64,000 bases of DNA from RH-AL1 sp965249685 (GTDB lineage: Bacteria; Pseudomonadota; Alphaproteobacteria; Rhizobiales; Beijerinckiaceae): contig CBDFMN010000003.1 in NCBI GenBank assembly GCA_965249685.1, positions 2,480,001-2,544,000 of the forward strand, written 5' to 3'. This document shows, one piece after another, positions 7,799 through 17,924 of the stretch. A program made the translations under genes and the position numbers. Position 1 is the first letter of the stretch. Every line of letters begins with the position of its first letter. The notes under the pieces were generated by a model. It was not told the origin of the DNA. It did no database searches and saw only the letters and a program-made list of their open reading frames with translations.

Positions 7799-9037
7799 AT
7801 GGCTCGTCTCGTCATGAAATTCGGCGGCACGTCCGTCGCCGACCTCGACCGTATTCGCAACGTCGCGCGCCACGTGAAGCGCGAGGTCGAAGCGGGGCAC
7901 GAGGTGGCCGTCGTCGTCTCCGCCATGTCGGGTCGGACCAACGAGCTCGTCGCCTGGTGCCGCGACGCCGCGCCCCTGCCCGACGCGCGCGAGTACGATG
8001 CGGTGGTGGCCTCGGGCGAGCAGGTGACGGCGGGGCTGCTGGCGCTGGCGCTGCAGACCGCCGGCCTGCCCGCGCGTTCCTGGCAGGGCTGGCAGGTGCC
8101 GATCCGCACGAGCGAGGCGCATGGCGTCGCCCGCATCGAGGAGATCGCCGGCGGAGCGATCCTCGAGGCCTTCGCAGCGCGCGGCGAGGTCGCGGTCATC
8201 GCCGGCTTCCAGGGTATCCACGCGGCGACCGGACGGATCACCACGCTCGGGCGGGGCGGGTCGGACACCTCTGCGGTGGCGGTGGCGGCGGCTCTGCGGG
8301 CCGACCGCTGCGACATCTACACCGATGTCGACGGCGTCTACACGACGGACCCGCGCGTGGTGCCGAAAGCCAGGCGGCTCGACCGCGTCGCCTTCGAGGA
8401 GATGCTGGAGATGGCCTCGCTCGGCGCCAAGGTGCTGCAGGTGCGCTCCGTCGAGCTTGCCATGCTCCACCGAATACCGACCTTCGTGCGCTCCAGCTTC
8501 GACGACCCCGACGACCCGCGTCCCGGCACTTTGATATGCGAAGAGGAAGACATCGTGGAACAGCCCGTCGTCACCGGCATCGCCTTCTCCCGCGACGAGG
8601 CGCAGATCACCTTGCGCAAGCTCGAGGACGCGCCCGGCGTCGCGGCCGGCATCTTCCTGCCGCTGGCCGAGGCCAACATCAACGTCGACATGATCATCCA
8701 GACCATGTCCGACGACAAGAAGACCACGGACATGACCTTCACCACCACGGCAGCGGACTTCGATCGCGCCTGCGCGCTGCTGGAGGGGCTGAAGACGACG
8801 ATCGGCTTCACCACGCTGGAGGGGTCGAGCGACGTGGTGAAGGTGTCGGCGATCGGCGTTGGGATGCGCTCGCACGCCGGCGTCGCCGCGCGCGCCTTCA
8901 AGGCGCTGTCGGACAAGGGCATCAACATCCGCGCGATCACCACGTCGGAGATCAAGTTCTCCGTTTTGATCGAGGCGGCCTACACCGAACTGGCGGTGCG
9001 CACGCTGCACACGCTGTATGGGTTGGACAAGGCTTGA
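7799..9037 (+). CDS. lysC: Aspartate kinase
   Basis: The product has 412 residues. It phosphorylates aspartate at the entry to the lysine, threonine and methionine pathway. The N-terminal kinase domain starts with KFGGTSVAD (residues 7-15) and includes the YTDVDGVYTTDPR block. Two ACT domains in the C-terminal third (from about residue 265) carry allosteric control, with the NVDMI and NIRAITTSEIKFSV strands. The length fits the single-function lysC type. Confidence 0.95.
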   Translation: MARLVMKFGGTSVADLDRIRNVARHVKREVEAGHEVAVVVSAMSGRTNELVAWCRDAAPLPDAREYDAVVASGEQVTAGLLALALQTAGLPARSWQGWQVPIRTSEAHGVARIEEIAGGAILEAFAARGEVAVIAGFQGIHAATGRITTLGRGGSDTSAVAVAAALRADRCDIYTDVDGVYTTDPRVVPKARRLDRVAFEEMLEMASLGAKVLQVRSVELAMLHRIPTFVRSSFDDPDDPRPGTLICEEEDIVEQPVVTGIAFSRDEAQITLRKLEDAPGVAAGIFLPLAEANINVDMIIQTMSDDKKTTDMTFTTTAADFDRACALLEGLKTTIGFTTLEGSSDVVKVSAIGVGMRSHAGVAARAFKALSDKGINIRAITTSEIKFSVLIEAAYTELAVRTLHTLYGLDKA

Positions 9038-9073
9038 ACCCTACCGCCGCTTGACCTCACCGGGAGCATCGCC

Positions 9074-9778
9074 ATGGCCACCTACCCCTTGCCCGTCGAC
9101 CGGGCCGTGATCGCCCGCCAGGCGGCCAGGATGCTGCTGGAGATCAAGGCCGTCCACTTCTACGAGGACAAGCCGTTCATCTTCACCTCGGGCTGGGCGA
9201 GCCCCGTCTACACCGACTGCCGCAAGATCATCGCCTACCCCCGCCTGCGCTCGGCCCTCATCGATTTCGCGGTGGCGACGATCCTGCGCGACGTCGGCTA
9301 CGAGGCGATCGACATCGTCGCCGGCGGCGAGACCGCCGGTATCCCGTTCGCCGCTTGGATGGCCGACCGGCTGATGCTGCCGATGCAATACGTGCGCAAG
9401 AAACCGAAGGGTTTCGGCCGCAACGCCAGCATCGAAGGCGAGGTGGTGGCCGGCGCCCGCACCCTGCTCGTGGAGGACCTCGCCACCGACGGCCGCAGCA
9501 AGGTCACCTTCGTCCAGGCCCTGCGCGAAGCCGGCGCGGTGGTCGACCATTGCCTCGTGTTCTTCTACTACGATATCTTTCCCAACAGCCGCGCGCTGAT
9601 GGACGAGCTGAAGGTCAGCCTGCACGCTCTCACGACGTGGTGGGACGTGCTGGCGGTCGCCAAGGAGGCCGGCCATTTCGAGCCGCGGATCCTCGGCGAG
9701 GTCGAGTCCTTCCTCAACGAGCCCGCGCAATGGTCGGCGGCGCACGGGGGAATTGCGGAGTTCGGTGCCGGCGCCTGA
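9074..9778 (+). CDS. pyrE: Orotate phosphoribosyltransferase
   Basis: The product has 234 residues. It joins orotate to PRPP in pyrimidine synthesis. The PRPP-binding loop reads TLLVEDLATDGRSKV. The FTSGWASPVYTDCRKI block and the flexible-loop region around YVRKKPKGFGRNASIEG are also present, as in the alphaproteobacterial PyrE type. It lies 36 bases after lysC on the same strand and could share its transcript. Confidence 0.93.
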   Translation: MATYPLPVDRAVIARQAARMLLEIKAVHFYEDKPFIFTSGWASPVYTDCRKIIAYPRLRSALIDFAVATILRDVGYEAIDIVAGGETAGIPFAAWMADRLMLPMQYVRKKPKGFGRNASIEGEVVAGARTLLVEDLATDGRSKVTFVQALREAGAVVDHCLVFFYYDIFPNSRALMDELKVSLHALTTWWDVLAVAKEAGHFEPRILGEVESFLNEPAQWSAAHGGIAEFGAGA

Positions 9779-9860
9779 GGACCCGCGCAAGCGACACCGC
9801 GCGCACTATCCACCCGCCCGGCCGCCGCCTAGTCTGGCGCGGAGCCGCAGGATAGCCCCC

Positions 9861-10940
9861 ATGAACGCCATGCCTCCCGTTTCATCGACCGCCGCGGCCG
9901 TCCGGGCGGGGGCCGTACCCGTCGGGCCGCTCCCCGCCGGCCATCCCCCCGTCATGATTGGCCGGGTGGGCGTACTCCTCATGAACCTCGGCACGCCCGA
10001 GGGCACCGACTACTGGTCGATGCGCCGCTATCTCCACGAGTTCCTGTCCGACCGGCGGGTGATCGAGGTCAACCGGCTCCTGTGGTGGCCGATCCTCAAC
10101 CTCGTCATCCTGACGATCCGCCCCGGCCGCAAGGGCAAGGACTACGCCTCGATCTGGAACAAGGAGCGGGACGAGAGCCCGCTGAAGACGACCACGCGGG
10201 CCCAGGCCGAGGCGCTCGCCGCGACGATGGACGACCCGCGCGTCAGCGTCGATTGGGCGATGCGCTACGGCCAACCCGCCGTCGCCGACCGGCTGGCGGC
10301 GCTGCTCGCGCAAGGCTGCGACCGTATCCTGCTGGTGCCGCTCTATCCGCAGTACGCCGGCGCCACTTCGGCGACCGCCTGCGACCAGGCCTTCCGCGCG
10401 CTCATGGCCATGCGCTGGCAGCCGGCGGTGCGCGTCGCGCCGCCCTACCACGACGACCCCGCCTACATCGAGGCGCTCTGCACCAAGATGCTCGCCGATA
10501 TCGCGAAGCTCGACTTCGAGCCCGAAGTCGTGCTCGCCTCGTTCCACGGGGTCCCCAAGGAATACCTCCTCAAGGGCGACCCGTACCATTGCCATTGCGT
10601 CAAGACCTACCGGCTGATGCGCGAGCGCCTCGGCTGGTCGCCGGAGCGGTTCCAGATGAGCTTCCAGTCGCGGTTCGGCCGGGCGGAATGGCTGCGGCCC
10701 TACACGGACGAGACGATCAAGGCGCTGGCCGCCAAGGGCGTGAAGCGGATGGCGGTCCTGGCGCCCGGCTTCTCCGCCGACTGCCTGGAGACGCTGGAAG
10801 AGCTCAACGTCGAAAATCGCGAGTACTTCGTGCACGCGGGCGGCGAGAACTACGCCTACCTGCCGTGCCTCAACGCCGAGCCCGAGGGCATGGGGGTGAT
10901 CCGCGCGGTCGTCGAGCGCGAACTGATGGGATGGGTCTGA
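9861..10940 (+). CDS. hemH: Ferrochelatase
   Basis: The product has 359 residues. It inserts ferrous iron into protoporphyrin IX, the last step of protoheme synthesis. The signature SFHGVPKEYLLKGDPYHCHC contains the catalytic His, and VGVLLMNLGTPEG marks the N-terminal domain. The chosen ATG follows a weak ribosome site; the frame stays open upstream, but that stretch is low-complexity and rich in Arg and Pro. The C-terminal VLAPGFSADCLETLEELN is typical. Confidence 0.93.
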   Translation: MNAMPPVSSTAAAVRAGAVPVGPLPAGHPPVMIGRVGVLLMNLGTPEGTDYWSMRRYLHEFLSDRRVIEVNRLLWWPILNLVILTIRPGRKGKDYASIWNKERDESPLKTTTRAQAEALAATMDDPRVSVDWAMRYGQPAVADRLAALLAQGCDRILLVPLYPQYAGATSATACDQAFRALMAMRWQPAVRVAPPYHDDPAYIEALCTKMLADIAKLDFEPEVVLASFHGVPKEYLLKGDPYHCHCVKTYRLMRERLGWSPERFQMSFQSRFGRAEWLRPYTDETIKALAAKGVKRMAVLAPGFSADCLETLEELNVENREYFVHAGGENYAYLPCLNAEPEGMGVIRAVVERELMGWV

Positions 10941-10955
10941 CGGCCGTCGTGCGGT

Positions 10956-11945
10956 CTAGGCGTTCTGCCGGTTGTGCAGTCGCCGCTCCCAGTCCAACGC
11001 CTGCTTGACGATACCACGCACGTCCTGGTGTCGCGGCTCCCAGCCCAGCACGTCGCGCACCCGGTCCGCACCGGCGACGAGGGAGGCCGGATCGCCCGGC
11101 CGCCGACCGGCGATCCGGACCGGGAAGTCGACGCCCGACACGGCCTTCACCACGTCGATGATCTCCAGCACGCTCAGGCCGCGCCCGTAGCCGCAGTTGC
11201 AGGTGAGGCTCTCGCCCCCGGCGCGAAGGTAGGCAAGCGCCTGCATATGCGCGGCGACAAGGTCGGTGACCTGGATGTAGTCGCGCACGCAGGAACCGTC
11301 GGGCGTGGGATAATCCGTGCCGAACACGTCCATCCCGGCGCGGTGGCCGAGCGCCGCCTGCACCGCGATCTTGATGAGGTGTGTGGCGTTGGGCGTCGAC
11401 TGGCCGAGGCGTCCCTGGGGGTCGGCGCCGGCGACGTTGAAATAGCGCAGCACGACCGCGTGCAGGTCGTGCGCCTTGACCGTGTCGGCCAGCATCCATT
11501 CCACCATCAGCTTGGAGCGGCCGTACGGATTGATCGGCGCCAGCGTCACCTCCTCCGTCACGGGGCTGACCGACGGCTCGCCGTAGACCGCGGCAGTCGA
11601 GGAGAAGATGAAGCGCTTGATGCCGCCGGTGACGGCGCATTCGATCAGGCTGCGCGCCTTCGCGGTGTTGTTGAGGTAGTAGCCGAGCGGGTCCGTGACC
11701 GATTCCGGCACGACGATCTTCGCCGCGAAATGAGCGATGGCCTCCACCTCGTGTTCCGCCAGCACGTCCGCCACCAGGGCCGCGTCTCCAAAGTCGCCCT
11801 CGACGAAGGTCGCCTGCGGCGGCACCGCCCAGCGAAACCCGGTGGAGAGGTTGTCGAGCACCACGACGTGCTCGCCCGCATCGATAAGGGCGAGCACCAT
11901 GTGTCCGCCGATGTAGCCGGCGCCGCCGGTGACCAGAACGCTCAT
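10956..11945 (-). CDS. galE: UDP-glucose 4-epimerase
   Basis: The product has 329 residues. It interconverts UDP-glucose and UDP-galactose, using tightly bound NAD. I chose the start at MSVLVTGGAGYIGGHM, which places the NAD-binding glycine motif at the N-terminus. The catalytic Ser and Tyr-x3-Lys are seen in IFSSTAAVYGEP and NPYGRSK. It is divergent from galU with a 151-base spacer, and the two make a sugar-nucleotide pair feeding polysaccharide synthesis. Its end lies 15 bases from the hemH end, with a 10-base palindrome (GACGGCCGTC) at 10939-10948. Confidence 0.93.
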   Translation of the reverse strand: MSVLVTGGAGYIGGHMVLALIDAGEHVVVLDNLSTGFRWAVPPQATFVEGDFGDAALVADVLAEHEVEAIAHFAAKIVVPESVTDPLGYYLNNTAKARSLIECAVTGGIKRFIFSSTAAVYGEPSVSPVTEEVTLAPINPYGRSKLMVEWMLADTVKAHDLHAVVLRYFNVAGADPQGRLGQSTPNATHLIKIAVQAALGHRAGMDVFGTDYPTPDGSCVRDYIQVTDLVAAHMQALAYLRAGGESLTCNCGYGRGLSVLEIIDVVKAVSGVDFPVRIAGRRPGDPASLVAGADRVRDVLGWEPRHQDVRGIVKQALDWERRLHNRQNA

Positions 11946-12096
11946 GCGACTTTCCCAAAGCTCGGCAGTGATGCGACAATGGCGCAAGACGCGTTGATAA
12001 ACTACGAAGTATTTTGCCTGGTCTTTTGCCGGAGCGACTGGACAGCGCCCCGGTGAATCTGCGATTGGCCGAGAAGACGTCGGACACGAGGATGAT

Positions 12097-12987
12097 ATGA
12101 CGAACAAAATCCGGAAGGCCGTCTTTCCCGTTGCCGGTCTCGGCACGCGGTTTCTCCCCGCCACAAAATGCATTCCCAAGGAGATGCTGACCGTGGTGGA
12201 CGCGCCCGTGCTCCAGCACGTCGTCGACGAGGCCAGGGAAGCCGGCATCGAGCATTTCATCTTCGTCACGGGGCGCAACAAGGCAGTGATCGAGGATTAT
12301 TTCGATGTCGCCTACGAACTCGAGGACACGCTGAAGCGCCGCGGCAAGACCAAGGAACTCGATGCTCTGATGCGCCAGCTGCCGGAAGCCGGCGCCACGA
12401 GCTTCACGCGCCAGCAGGCGCCGCTCGGCCTCGGCCATGCCGTGTGGTGCGCCCGCGATCTCATCGGCGACGAGCCTTTCGCCGTGCTGCTGCCGGACAT
12501 GGTGACCATGGGCTCCGGCAAACAGAAGACGCGCTGCCTCAGCCAGTGCATCCACGCCTACGAGACGCATGGCGGCAACATCATCGCAGTCGAAGAGGTG
12601 CCGCAGGACGAGACGCACAAATACGGCATCGTCTCCGTCGGCGCGGACCATGGCGCAACCTTCGAGATCACCGGCATGGTGGAGAAGCCGGCGCCCGGCA
12701 CCGCACCCTCCAACCTCATCATCTCCGGCCGCTACGTCCTCGGGCCGGAGATCTTCGACATCCTCGGTAGCGTCGAGAAAGGCGCGGGCGGCGAGATCCA
12801 GCTGACCGACGGCATGAAGGCTTTGAGCCAGAACCAGACGTTCCACGGGGTGCGTTTCGACGGCACGACCTACGATTGCGGGTCGAAACTCGGCTTCCTC
12901 AGCGCCAACGTGGCCTTCGCGCTCGCCGACCGCGACATCGCGCCAGGCTTCGCCCGCGAGCTGCGCAAGCTGCTGCAGGAAGCCTGA
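12097..12987 (+). CDS. galU: UTP-glucose-1-phosphate uridylyltransferase
   Basis: The product has 296 residues. It makes UDP-glucose from UTP and glucose-1-phosphate. The nucleotidyltransferase signature FPVAGLGTRFLPATKCIPKE is at residues 10-29, with VDAPVLQHVVDEA following, and the DCGSKLGFL substrate block is near the C-terminus. It is divergent from galE and convergent with the GH15 gene, 9 bases away. Confidence 0.95.
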   Translation: MTNKIRKAVFPVAGLGTRFLPATKCIPKEMLTVVDAPVLQHVVDEAREAGIEHFIFVTGRNKAVIEDYFDVAYELEDTLKRRGKTKELDALMRQLPEAGATSFTRQQAPLGLGHAVWCARDLIGDEPFAVLLPDMVTMGSGKQKTRCLSQCIHAYETHGGNIIAVEEVPQDETHKYGIVSVGADHGATFEITGMVEKPAPGTAPSNLIISGRYVLGPEIFDILGSVEKGAGGEIQLTDGMKALSQNQTFHGVRFDGTTYDCGSKLGFLSANVAFALADRDIAPGFARELRKLLQEA

Positions 12988-12996
12988 CGCCGCAGC

Positions 12997-14829
12997 TCAG
13001 GGGGAGCCGGCGAGCGCCGGCTGGCCGTCAACCCTGTGGCCCGAGCGCTCCTCGGCCGGCGCGTTGGAGCGCGCGAGGTTGTAGGCCGAGATGATCAGCG
13101 CGATATGCGAGAAAGCCTGCGGGAAGTTGCCGACCAGGCGCTTGGCCCTCGTGTCGTATTCTTCCGAAAGCAGGCCGAGATCGGTGCTCAGCCCCACGAG
13201 CCTATCGAACAAGGCGTCGGCCTCGTCGCGCCGGCCGAGCATCACGAGGTTGTCGACGAACCAAAAGCTGCAGGCGAGGAACACGCCTTCCGTGCCCTCG
13301 AGCCCGTCGGCTTTCGCGTCCGTGTCGTAGCGCCGGACGAAGCCGCCGATCATCAGATGCCGCTCCACCGCTTCGACCGTGCGGCGGATGCGCTCGTCCT
13401 CCGGCGGCAGGAAGCCGACCAGCGAGGCGAGCAGCACGCTCGCGTCCATCGTCGAGGACCCGTAGGCCTGGACGAAGGCGCCGACTTCGGCGTTCCAGCC
13501 CTTGGCGCACACGTCCGCGTGGATCGTGTCGCGCAGCGCCTTCCAACGGGCCAGCGGCCCCGGCAGGCCGAACTCCTCGATGGTCTTTACCGCGCGGTCG
13601 AAGGCGACCCAGGCCATGATCTTGGAATAGACGAAGTGTTGGGGCGGCCCGCGGATCTCCCAAATGCCTTCGTCCGGCTCGAACCACAGCGTCTCCAGGT
13701 GCTTCAGGAGCTCGCTCTGGACCATCCAGTCCGCGTCGTCGTCGACAAGCCCACGCTTGCGGGCCTGGTAGAAGGCGTCGAGCAGTTCACCGTAGATGTC
13801 GAGCTGCAATTGCGTCGCCGCCGCGTTGCCGACGCGGACCGGTTTCGAGCCCTCGTAGCCCGCGAGTGTGTCGAGCGTGAACTCCGGGAGGCGCTGCTCG
13901 CCGCCGATGCCGTACATGATCTGCATGTTTTCGGGGTCGCCGCCGATGGCGCGCAGTAGCCAAAGGCGCCAGCGCTTGGCCTCCTCCTCGAAGCCGCCGT
14001 TGATGAGGGCGAAGAGGGTGAAGGTGGCGTCGCGCAGCCAGCAGAAGCGGTAGTCCCAGTTACGCTCGCCGCCGAGCGCCTCCGGCAGGGAGGTCGTCGG
14101 CGCGGCGACGATGCCGCCGCTCGGCTCGAAGATCAGGCCGCGCAGGGTGACGAGTGAACGGATGACCGCCGCCGAATAGGGGCCTTCGTAGCGGTAGGGC
14201 TTCGACCACGTGGCCCAACTCTCTTCGGCATGCGCCAGGGCCTTGGCGGCTTGCACCGGCTTCGTGACGTCTTCGTAGGAGAGATGGTAGCCGAGCACGA
14301 AGTCTTGCGTTTCGCCGGCGGCGACGGTGAAGGTCGCGGCGTGCCGGCGGCCTTCCTCGGCTTGGAGGACGACGGCGGTACGCAGGATGAGCGCGTCGGG
14401 GCCCGATACGGCCCGCAAACTACCGTCCGCCCAGCGGCGGATCCAAGGCACGGCCACGCCATAGTTCATGCGGATGACGAGTTCGGTGCGGAAGGTGACG
14501 GTGCCGCGCAGGCCCTGCACGATCCGCACGAGGCTGCCTTCGGGCAGGTAGTCCGGCATGAAGTCGATGACGAGGGCGCTGCCCGTCTCCGTCTCGTAGC
14601 GGGATTCGAGAATGAGGCTGTTACCGCGATAGGCGCGCGTCACCCTGGCGCTGGCGTCTGTGGGCGCCAACAGCCAGCGGCCGTTGGTCTCGTCGCCGAG
14701 GAGGCGCGCGAAGCAAGCGCCCGAATCGAAGCGCGGCCAGCACAGCCAGTCGATCGAGCCATCGCGCCCCACCAGAGCCGCGGTCTGGCAGTCGCCGATC
14801 ATCGCGTAGTCTTCGATCTTCAAGGACAT
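12997..14829 (-). CDS. Glycoside hydrolase family 15 protein (glucoamylase/trehalase-like)
   Basis: The product has 610 residues. The N-terminal domain begins IEDYAMIGDCQTAALVGRDG and continues with the SIDWLCWPRFDSGACFARLL block typical of GH15 proteins. The (alpha/alpha)6 catalytic domain contains NWDYRFCWLRDATFTLFAL. GH15 includes glucoamylases, glucodextranases and the actinobacterial trehalase type; this soluble form without a signal peptide could hydrolyse trehalose or another intracellular glucoside. The neighbouring galU is consistent with glucan metabolism but does not fix the substrate. Confidence 0.88.
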   Translation of the reverse strand: MSLKIEDYAMIGDCQTAALVGRDGSIDWLCWPRFDSGACFARLLGDETNGRWLLAPTDASARVTRAYRGNSLILESRYETETGSALVIDFMPDYLPEGSLVRIVQGLRGTVTFRTELVIRMNYGVAVPWIRRWADGSLRAVSGPDALILRTAVVLQAEEGRRHAATFTVAAGETQDFVLGYHLSYEDVTKPVQAAKALAHAEESWATWSKPYRYEGPYSAAVIRSLVTLRGLIFEPSGGIVAAPTTSLPEALGGERNWDYRFCWLRDATFTLFALINGGFEEEAKRWRLWLLRAIGGDPENMQIMYGIGGEQRLPEFTLDTLAGYEGSKPVRVGNAAATQLQLDIYGELLDAFYQARKRGLVDDDADWMVQSELLKHLETLWFEPDEGIWEIRGPPQHFVYSKIMAWVAFDRAVKTIEEFGLPGPLARWKALRDTIHADVCAKGWNAEVGAFVQAYGSSTMDASVLLASLVGFLPPEDERIRRTVEAVERHLMIGGFVRRYDTDAKADGLEGTEGVFLACSFWFVDNLVMLGRRDEADALFDRLVGLSTDLGLLSEEYDTRAKRLVGNFPQAFSHIALIISAYNLARSNAPAEERSGHRVDGQPALAGSP

Positions 14830-14958
14830 GCCGGTTCCTCAGGTCTTGACCAGGCGCGCGTCCTACGAACGGGTGCCTCGGTGAACCCCAGGAACGGCAT
14901 GGGCGCCTAAAGCGTTGCTTTTCTAGACCGTCTTTCTAACAACTGTCTGGAGATTCCG

Positions 14959-15162
14959 ATGCGCTTCATCTTCGGCGTCATCGTCGGCATGGTGCTGACG
15001 GTTGGATGCGCCTACGTCAGCGACACCATGCATTCCGCCCCCGGTCCCGACCAGAAGGAGGCTGCGCGGATGGTCAACTGGGAGGTGGTGAACAGCAACC
15101 TCAAGGGGCTTTCCACTTCCATTCAGGACGGCTGGTACCGGCTGACAGACCACAAGGCGTAA
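14959..15162 (+). CDS. Small membrane-anchored protein of unknown function
   Basis: The product has 67 residues. A single hydrophobic helix lies at the N-terminus (residues 3-20, RFIFGVIVGMVLTVGCAY), followed by a short hydrophilic tail with a TDHKA end. The ATG has a good upstream GGAG. The protein is probably anchored in the inner membrane facing the periplasm, although Cys17 could be lipidated if the segment is a signal. I recognise no family function. Confidence 0.7.
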   Translation: MRFIFGVIVGMVLTVGCAYVSDTMHSAPGPDQKEAARMVNWEVVNSNLKGLSTSIQDGWYRLTDHKA

Positions 15163-15179
15163 CGCCCCGCCGCGCGGGT

Positions 15180-17849
15180 TCAGGACACGCCCGTCTGCGG
15201 CTGGGTCGCCTCGGACGCTCGCGCGGCGAGCAGGCGCTTCAGCTCCGGGATGCACGAGCCGCAGTTGGTGCCGGCCTTGAGCTTGGCGCCGATCGCCTCT
15301 GGCGTCCCCGCCCCCCCGGCGATCGCCGCGACGATCCGGCCGTGCGGCACGCCGAAACAGGCGCAGACGTTGGGTCCCTCGTCGGCAGCGCCGTCGAGCC
15401 GCTTGCCCGAAAGGATCACGCGACGCAGCGTGCGGTCGATTGTGTCGGCCGCCCACGCGTCGGCGAGGATCGACCATTTGGGGGCGCGCTCCGGCGGCGC
15501 CAGAAACAGCGCGCCGAGCAGACGGTCGCCGACGACGAAAGCCGTGCGGAGGTGGCCGCGTGCCTTGTCCTCGTAGCGCAGCGTCTCGACGTCAGGCCCG
15601 ACGGCGCTCTTTAGCGCCTCCAGCAGGTCGGCGCCGTCGCCCGCCGTGTCCACCCGCGCGGCATAGCCGCCGGCAAGCGCGCTCCACGCCCAAAAGCTGT
15701 CGCGCGGCAGCATCACGCGGCGGCGCGCCAGCATGAAGCCAGCGGCCCGCACCGGCACGGGCGCCACGGCGACGGGCGTCGCCTTGAAGTCGGGCTGGCC
15801 GGAGAACGGGTCGCAGATCGCGTGGACGAGCGACCCCGTGCGGGCGCTGCTCGCGGTCTCGTCGTTCCAGTGCATCGGCACGAAGACGGCGCCGCGCTCC
15901 TGCGCCGGCGTGACGGCCACCCGGTAGGTGGCGTGGCCGTGATGGTTGCTGACGCGGCAAAGACCGCCGTCGACCAGACCGAAACGCTCCGCGTCGGCAG
16001 GATGCATCGCCACGAAAGGCTCGGTGACGTGGCTGCCGAGGCGCGGCGACAGGCCCGTGCGCGTCATCGTGTGCCACTGGTCGCGCACCCGGCCGGTGTT
16101 GAGGAGCAGCGGGAACGAGGGCGAGACCGGCTCGGCGATCTGCGGCGGCTCGACGGCGACGAAAGACGCGCGGCCGTCCGCCGTGAAATAGCCGCCGGCC
16201 GCGAAGAAGCGCTTGCGGGACGCGCCCGCAACCGGCAGCGGCCATTGCACCGGCGCCAGAGCGTCGTAGGCCGGCCGGCCGAGCGCTGCCAGGCCGCCGA
16301 TGTCGAAGTCTCGCGTGCCCTCGTTCTCGAAGGCGGACAGGGCGGCGTGCTCGGCGAAGATGTCCGCGGAATTCTCATAGTCGAAGCCGGCGAAACCGAG
16401 CCGCTTGGCAACCTGGCTCACCGCCCACCAATCCTGCTTGGCCTCGCCCGGCGGCTCGAGAAAGGCGCGTTGGCGCGAGATGCGGCGCTCGGAATTGGTG
16501 ACCGTGCCGTCCTTCTCGCCCCATGCGGTGGCCGGCAGCAACACGTGCGCGCCGCAATGGATCGTGTCGTTGGAGGCGACGTTCTCGGAAACGACGAACA
16601 GGTCGAGCTTGGCGAAGGCGGCGCGTGCCTCGGCGGACTGCGGCAGGCTCACCGCAGGGTTGGTGCCGAGCACCCAGAGCGCCTTGATCGTGCCGGCCTT
16701 GATCGCCTTGATCGTCTCGATGATCGAGAGGCCGCCGCCCGGCGCCATGTTCGGCGCCTGCCAGAAGCGCCGCACCTTGTCCACGTCGGCCGGGACCCAG
16801 TTCATGTGGGCCGCGAGCTGATTGGCAAGGCCGCCGACCTCGCGCCCGCCCATCGCGTTGGGCTGTCCCGTCAGCGACAGCGGCCCCATGCCGGGCCGGC
16901 CGATGCGTCCCGTCGCGAGGTGGCAGTTGATGATCGCCGAGACCTTATCCGTCCCCTGCGAGGACTGATTGACGCCTTGGCTGTAGAGCGTGACCACCCG
17001 CTCCGTCGCGGCGTAGCGGCGAAAGAAACGGGCGATCTCGTCGGGCGGGAGCCGGGTGCGCAAGGCGGTCGCCGCAATGGTCGGCGCAATGGCCCGCGCG
17101 CGCGCCAAAGCCGCCGTGAACCCTAACGTGTGGGCGTCGATGTAGCCTTGGTCGAGATGGCCGTTATCGGCGAGGTAGACGAGCAAGCCGCTGAACAGCG
17201 CGGTGTCCTGCCCCGGTGCGATCGATAGCTGGGTGGCGCCGCCCTCGGCGGTCGCCGTGGCGCGCACATCGACGTTGACGATCGTCGCGCCGCGCGTCTC
17301 CTGCGCCTTGACCATGCGCTGGAAGAGCACCGGATGGCACCAGGCGGCGTTGGAGCCGACGAGCACGATGAGGTCGGCCTCGTCGAGGTCTTCGTAGCAG
17401 CCGGGCACCGTGTCCGTGCCGAAGGCCTTCTTGTGGCCGGCGACGGACGAGGACATGCAGAGCCGCGAGTTGGTGTCGACGTTGGACGAGCCAACGAAGC
17501 CCTTCATGAACTTGTTGGGAACGTAATAGTCCTCCGTCAGCAGCTGACCGGAGAGATAGAGCGCAACCGATTGCGGCCCGTAGCGGTCGATGGTCCGCCG
17601 CAGGCCGGAGGCGACGTGGTCGAGCGCGACCTCCCAGGTGGCGCGCTCGCCATGGACCATCGGGTGGAGCAGCCGCGTATCGAGGTCGAGCGTCTCGCCG
17701 AGCGCCGAACCCTTGGAACAGAGGCGGCCGAAGTTCGCGGGGTGGTCGGGATCGCCGGCGATCGCCGCGCCGCCGCGGCCGTCAGGCGTGGCGAGCACGC
17801 CGCAGCCGACACCGCAATAGGGGCAGGTGGTCCTGACAGCGATCGTCAA
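15180..17849 (-). CDS. nasA: Assimilatory nitrate reductase, molybdopterin catalytic subunit
   Basis: The product has 889 residues. It reduces nitrate to nitrite in the cytoplasm. The N-terminal [4Fe-4S] motif is CPYCGVGC (Cys9, Cys12, Cys16) with Cys46 in RLCSKGS. The molybdopterin domains carry VDTNSRLCMSSSVAGHKKAF and HWNDETASSARTGSLV. A C-terminal BFD-like [2Fe-2S] domain holds CACF and NCGSCIPEL, as in NasA/NasC types that take electrons from a partner reductase. It has no Tat signal. It is the last gene of the nirA / Fe-S-flavoprotein / nasA unit, 75 bases after the flavoprotein gene. Confidence 0.93.
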   Translation of the reverse strand: MTIAVRTTCPYCGVGCGVLATPDGRGGAAIAGDPDHPANFGRLCSKGSALGETLDLDTRLLHPMVHGERATWEVALDHVASGLRRTIDRYGPQSVALYLSGQLLTEDYYVPNKFMKGFVGSSNVDTNSRLCMSSSVAGHKKAFGTDTVPGCYEDLDEADLIVLVGSNAAWCHPVLFQRMVKAQETRGATIVNVDVRATATAEGGATQLSIAPGQDTALFSGLLVYLADNGHLDQGYIDAHTLGFTAALARARAIAPTIAATALRTRLPPDEIARFFRRYAATERVVTLYSQGVNQSSQGTDKVSAIINCHLATGRIGRPGMGPLSLTGQPNAMGGREVGGLANQLAAHMNWVPADVDKVRRFWQAPNMAPGGGLSIIETIKAIKAGTIKALWVLGTNPAVSLPQSAEARAAFAKLDLFVVSENVASNDTIHCGAHVLLPATAWGEKDGTVTNSERRISRQRAFLEPPGEAKQDWWAVSQVAKRLGFAGFDYENSADIFAEHAALSAFENEGTRDFDIGGLAALGRPAYDALAPVQWPLPVAGASRKRFFAAGGYFTADGRASFVAVEPPQIAEPVSPSFPLLLNTGRVRDQWHTMTRTGLSPRLGSHVTEPFVAMHPADAERFGLVDGGLCRVSNHHGHATYRVAVTPAQERGAVFVPMHWNDETASSARTGSLVHAICDPFSGQPDFKATPVAVAPVPVRAAGFMLARRRVMLPRDSFWAWSALAGGYAARVDTAGDGADLLEALKSAVGPDVETLRYEDKARGHLRTAFVVGDRLLGALFLAPPERAPKWSILADAWAADTIDRTLRRVILSGKRLDGAADEGPNVCACFGVPHGRIVAAIAGGAGTPEAIGAKLKAGTNCGSCIPELKRLLAARASEATQPQTGVS

Positions 17850-17924
17850 GAGGCCACTCCTTCGCGGTCCAGATCGGTGGACGCACCACGGGCACCGAGC
17901 GCTTTCACCGGATTGCCCCTCGCC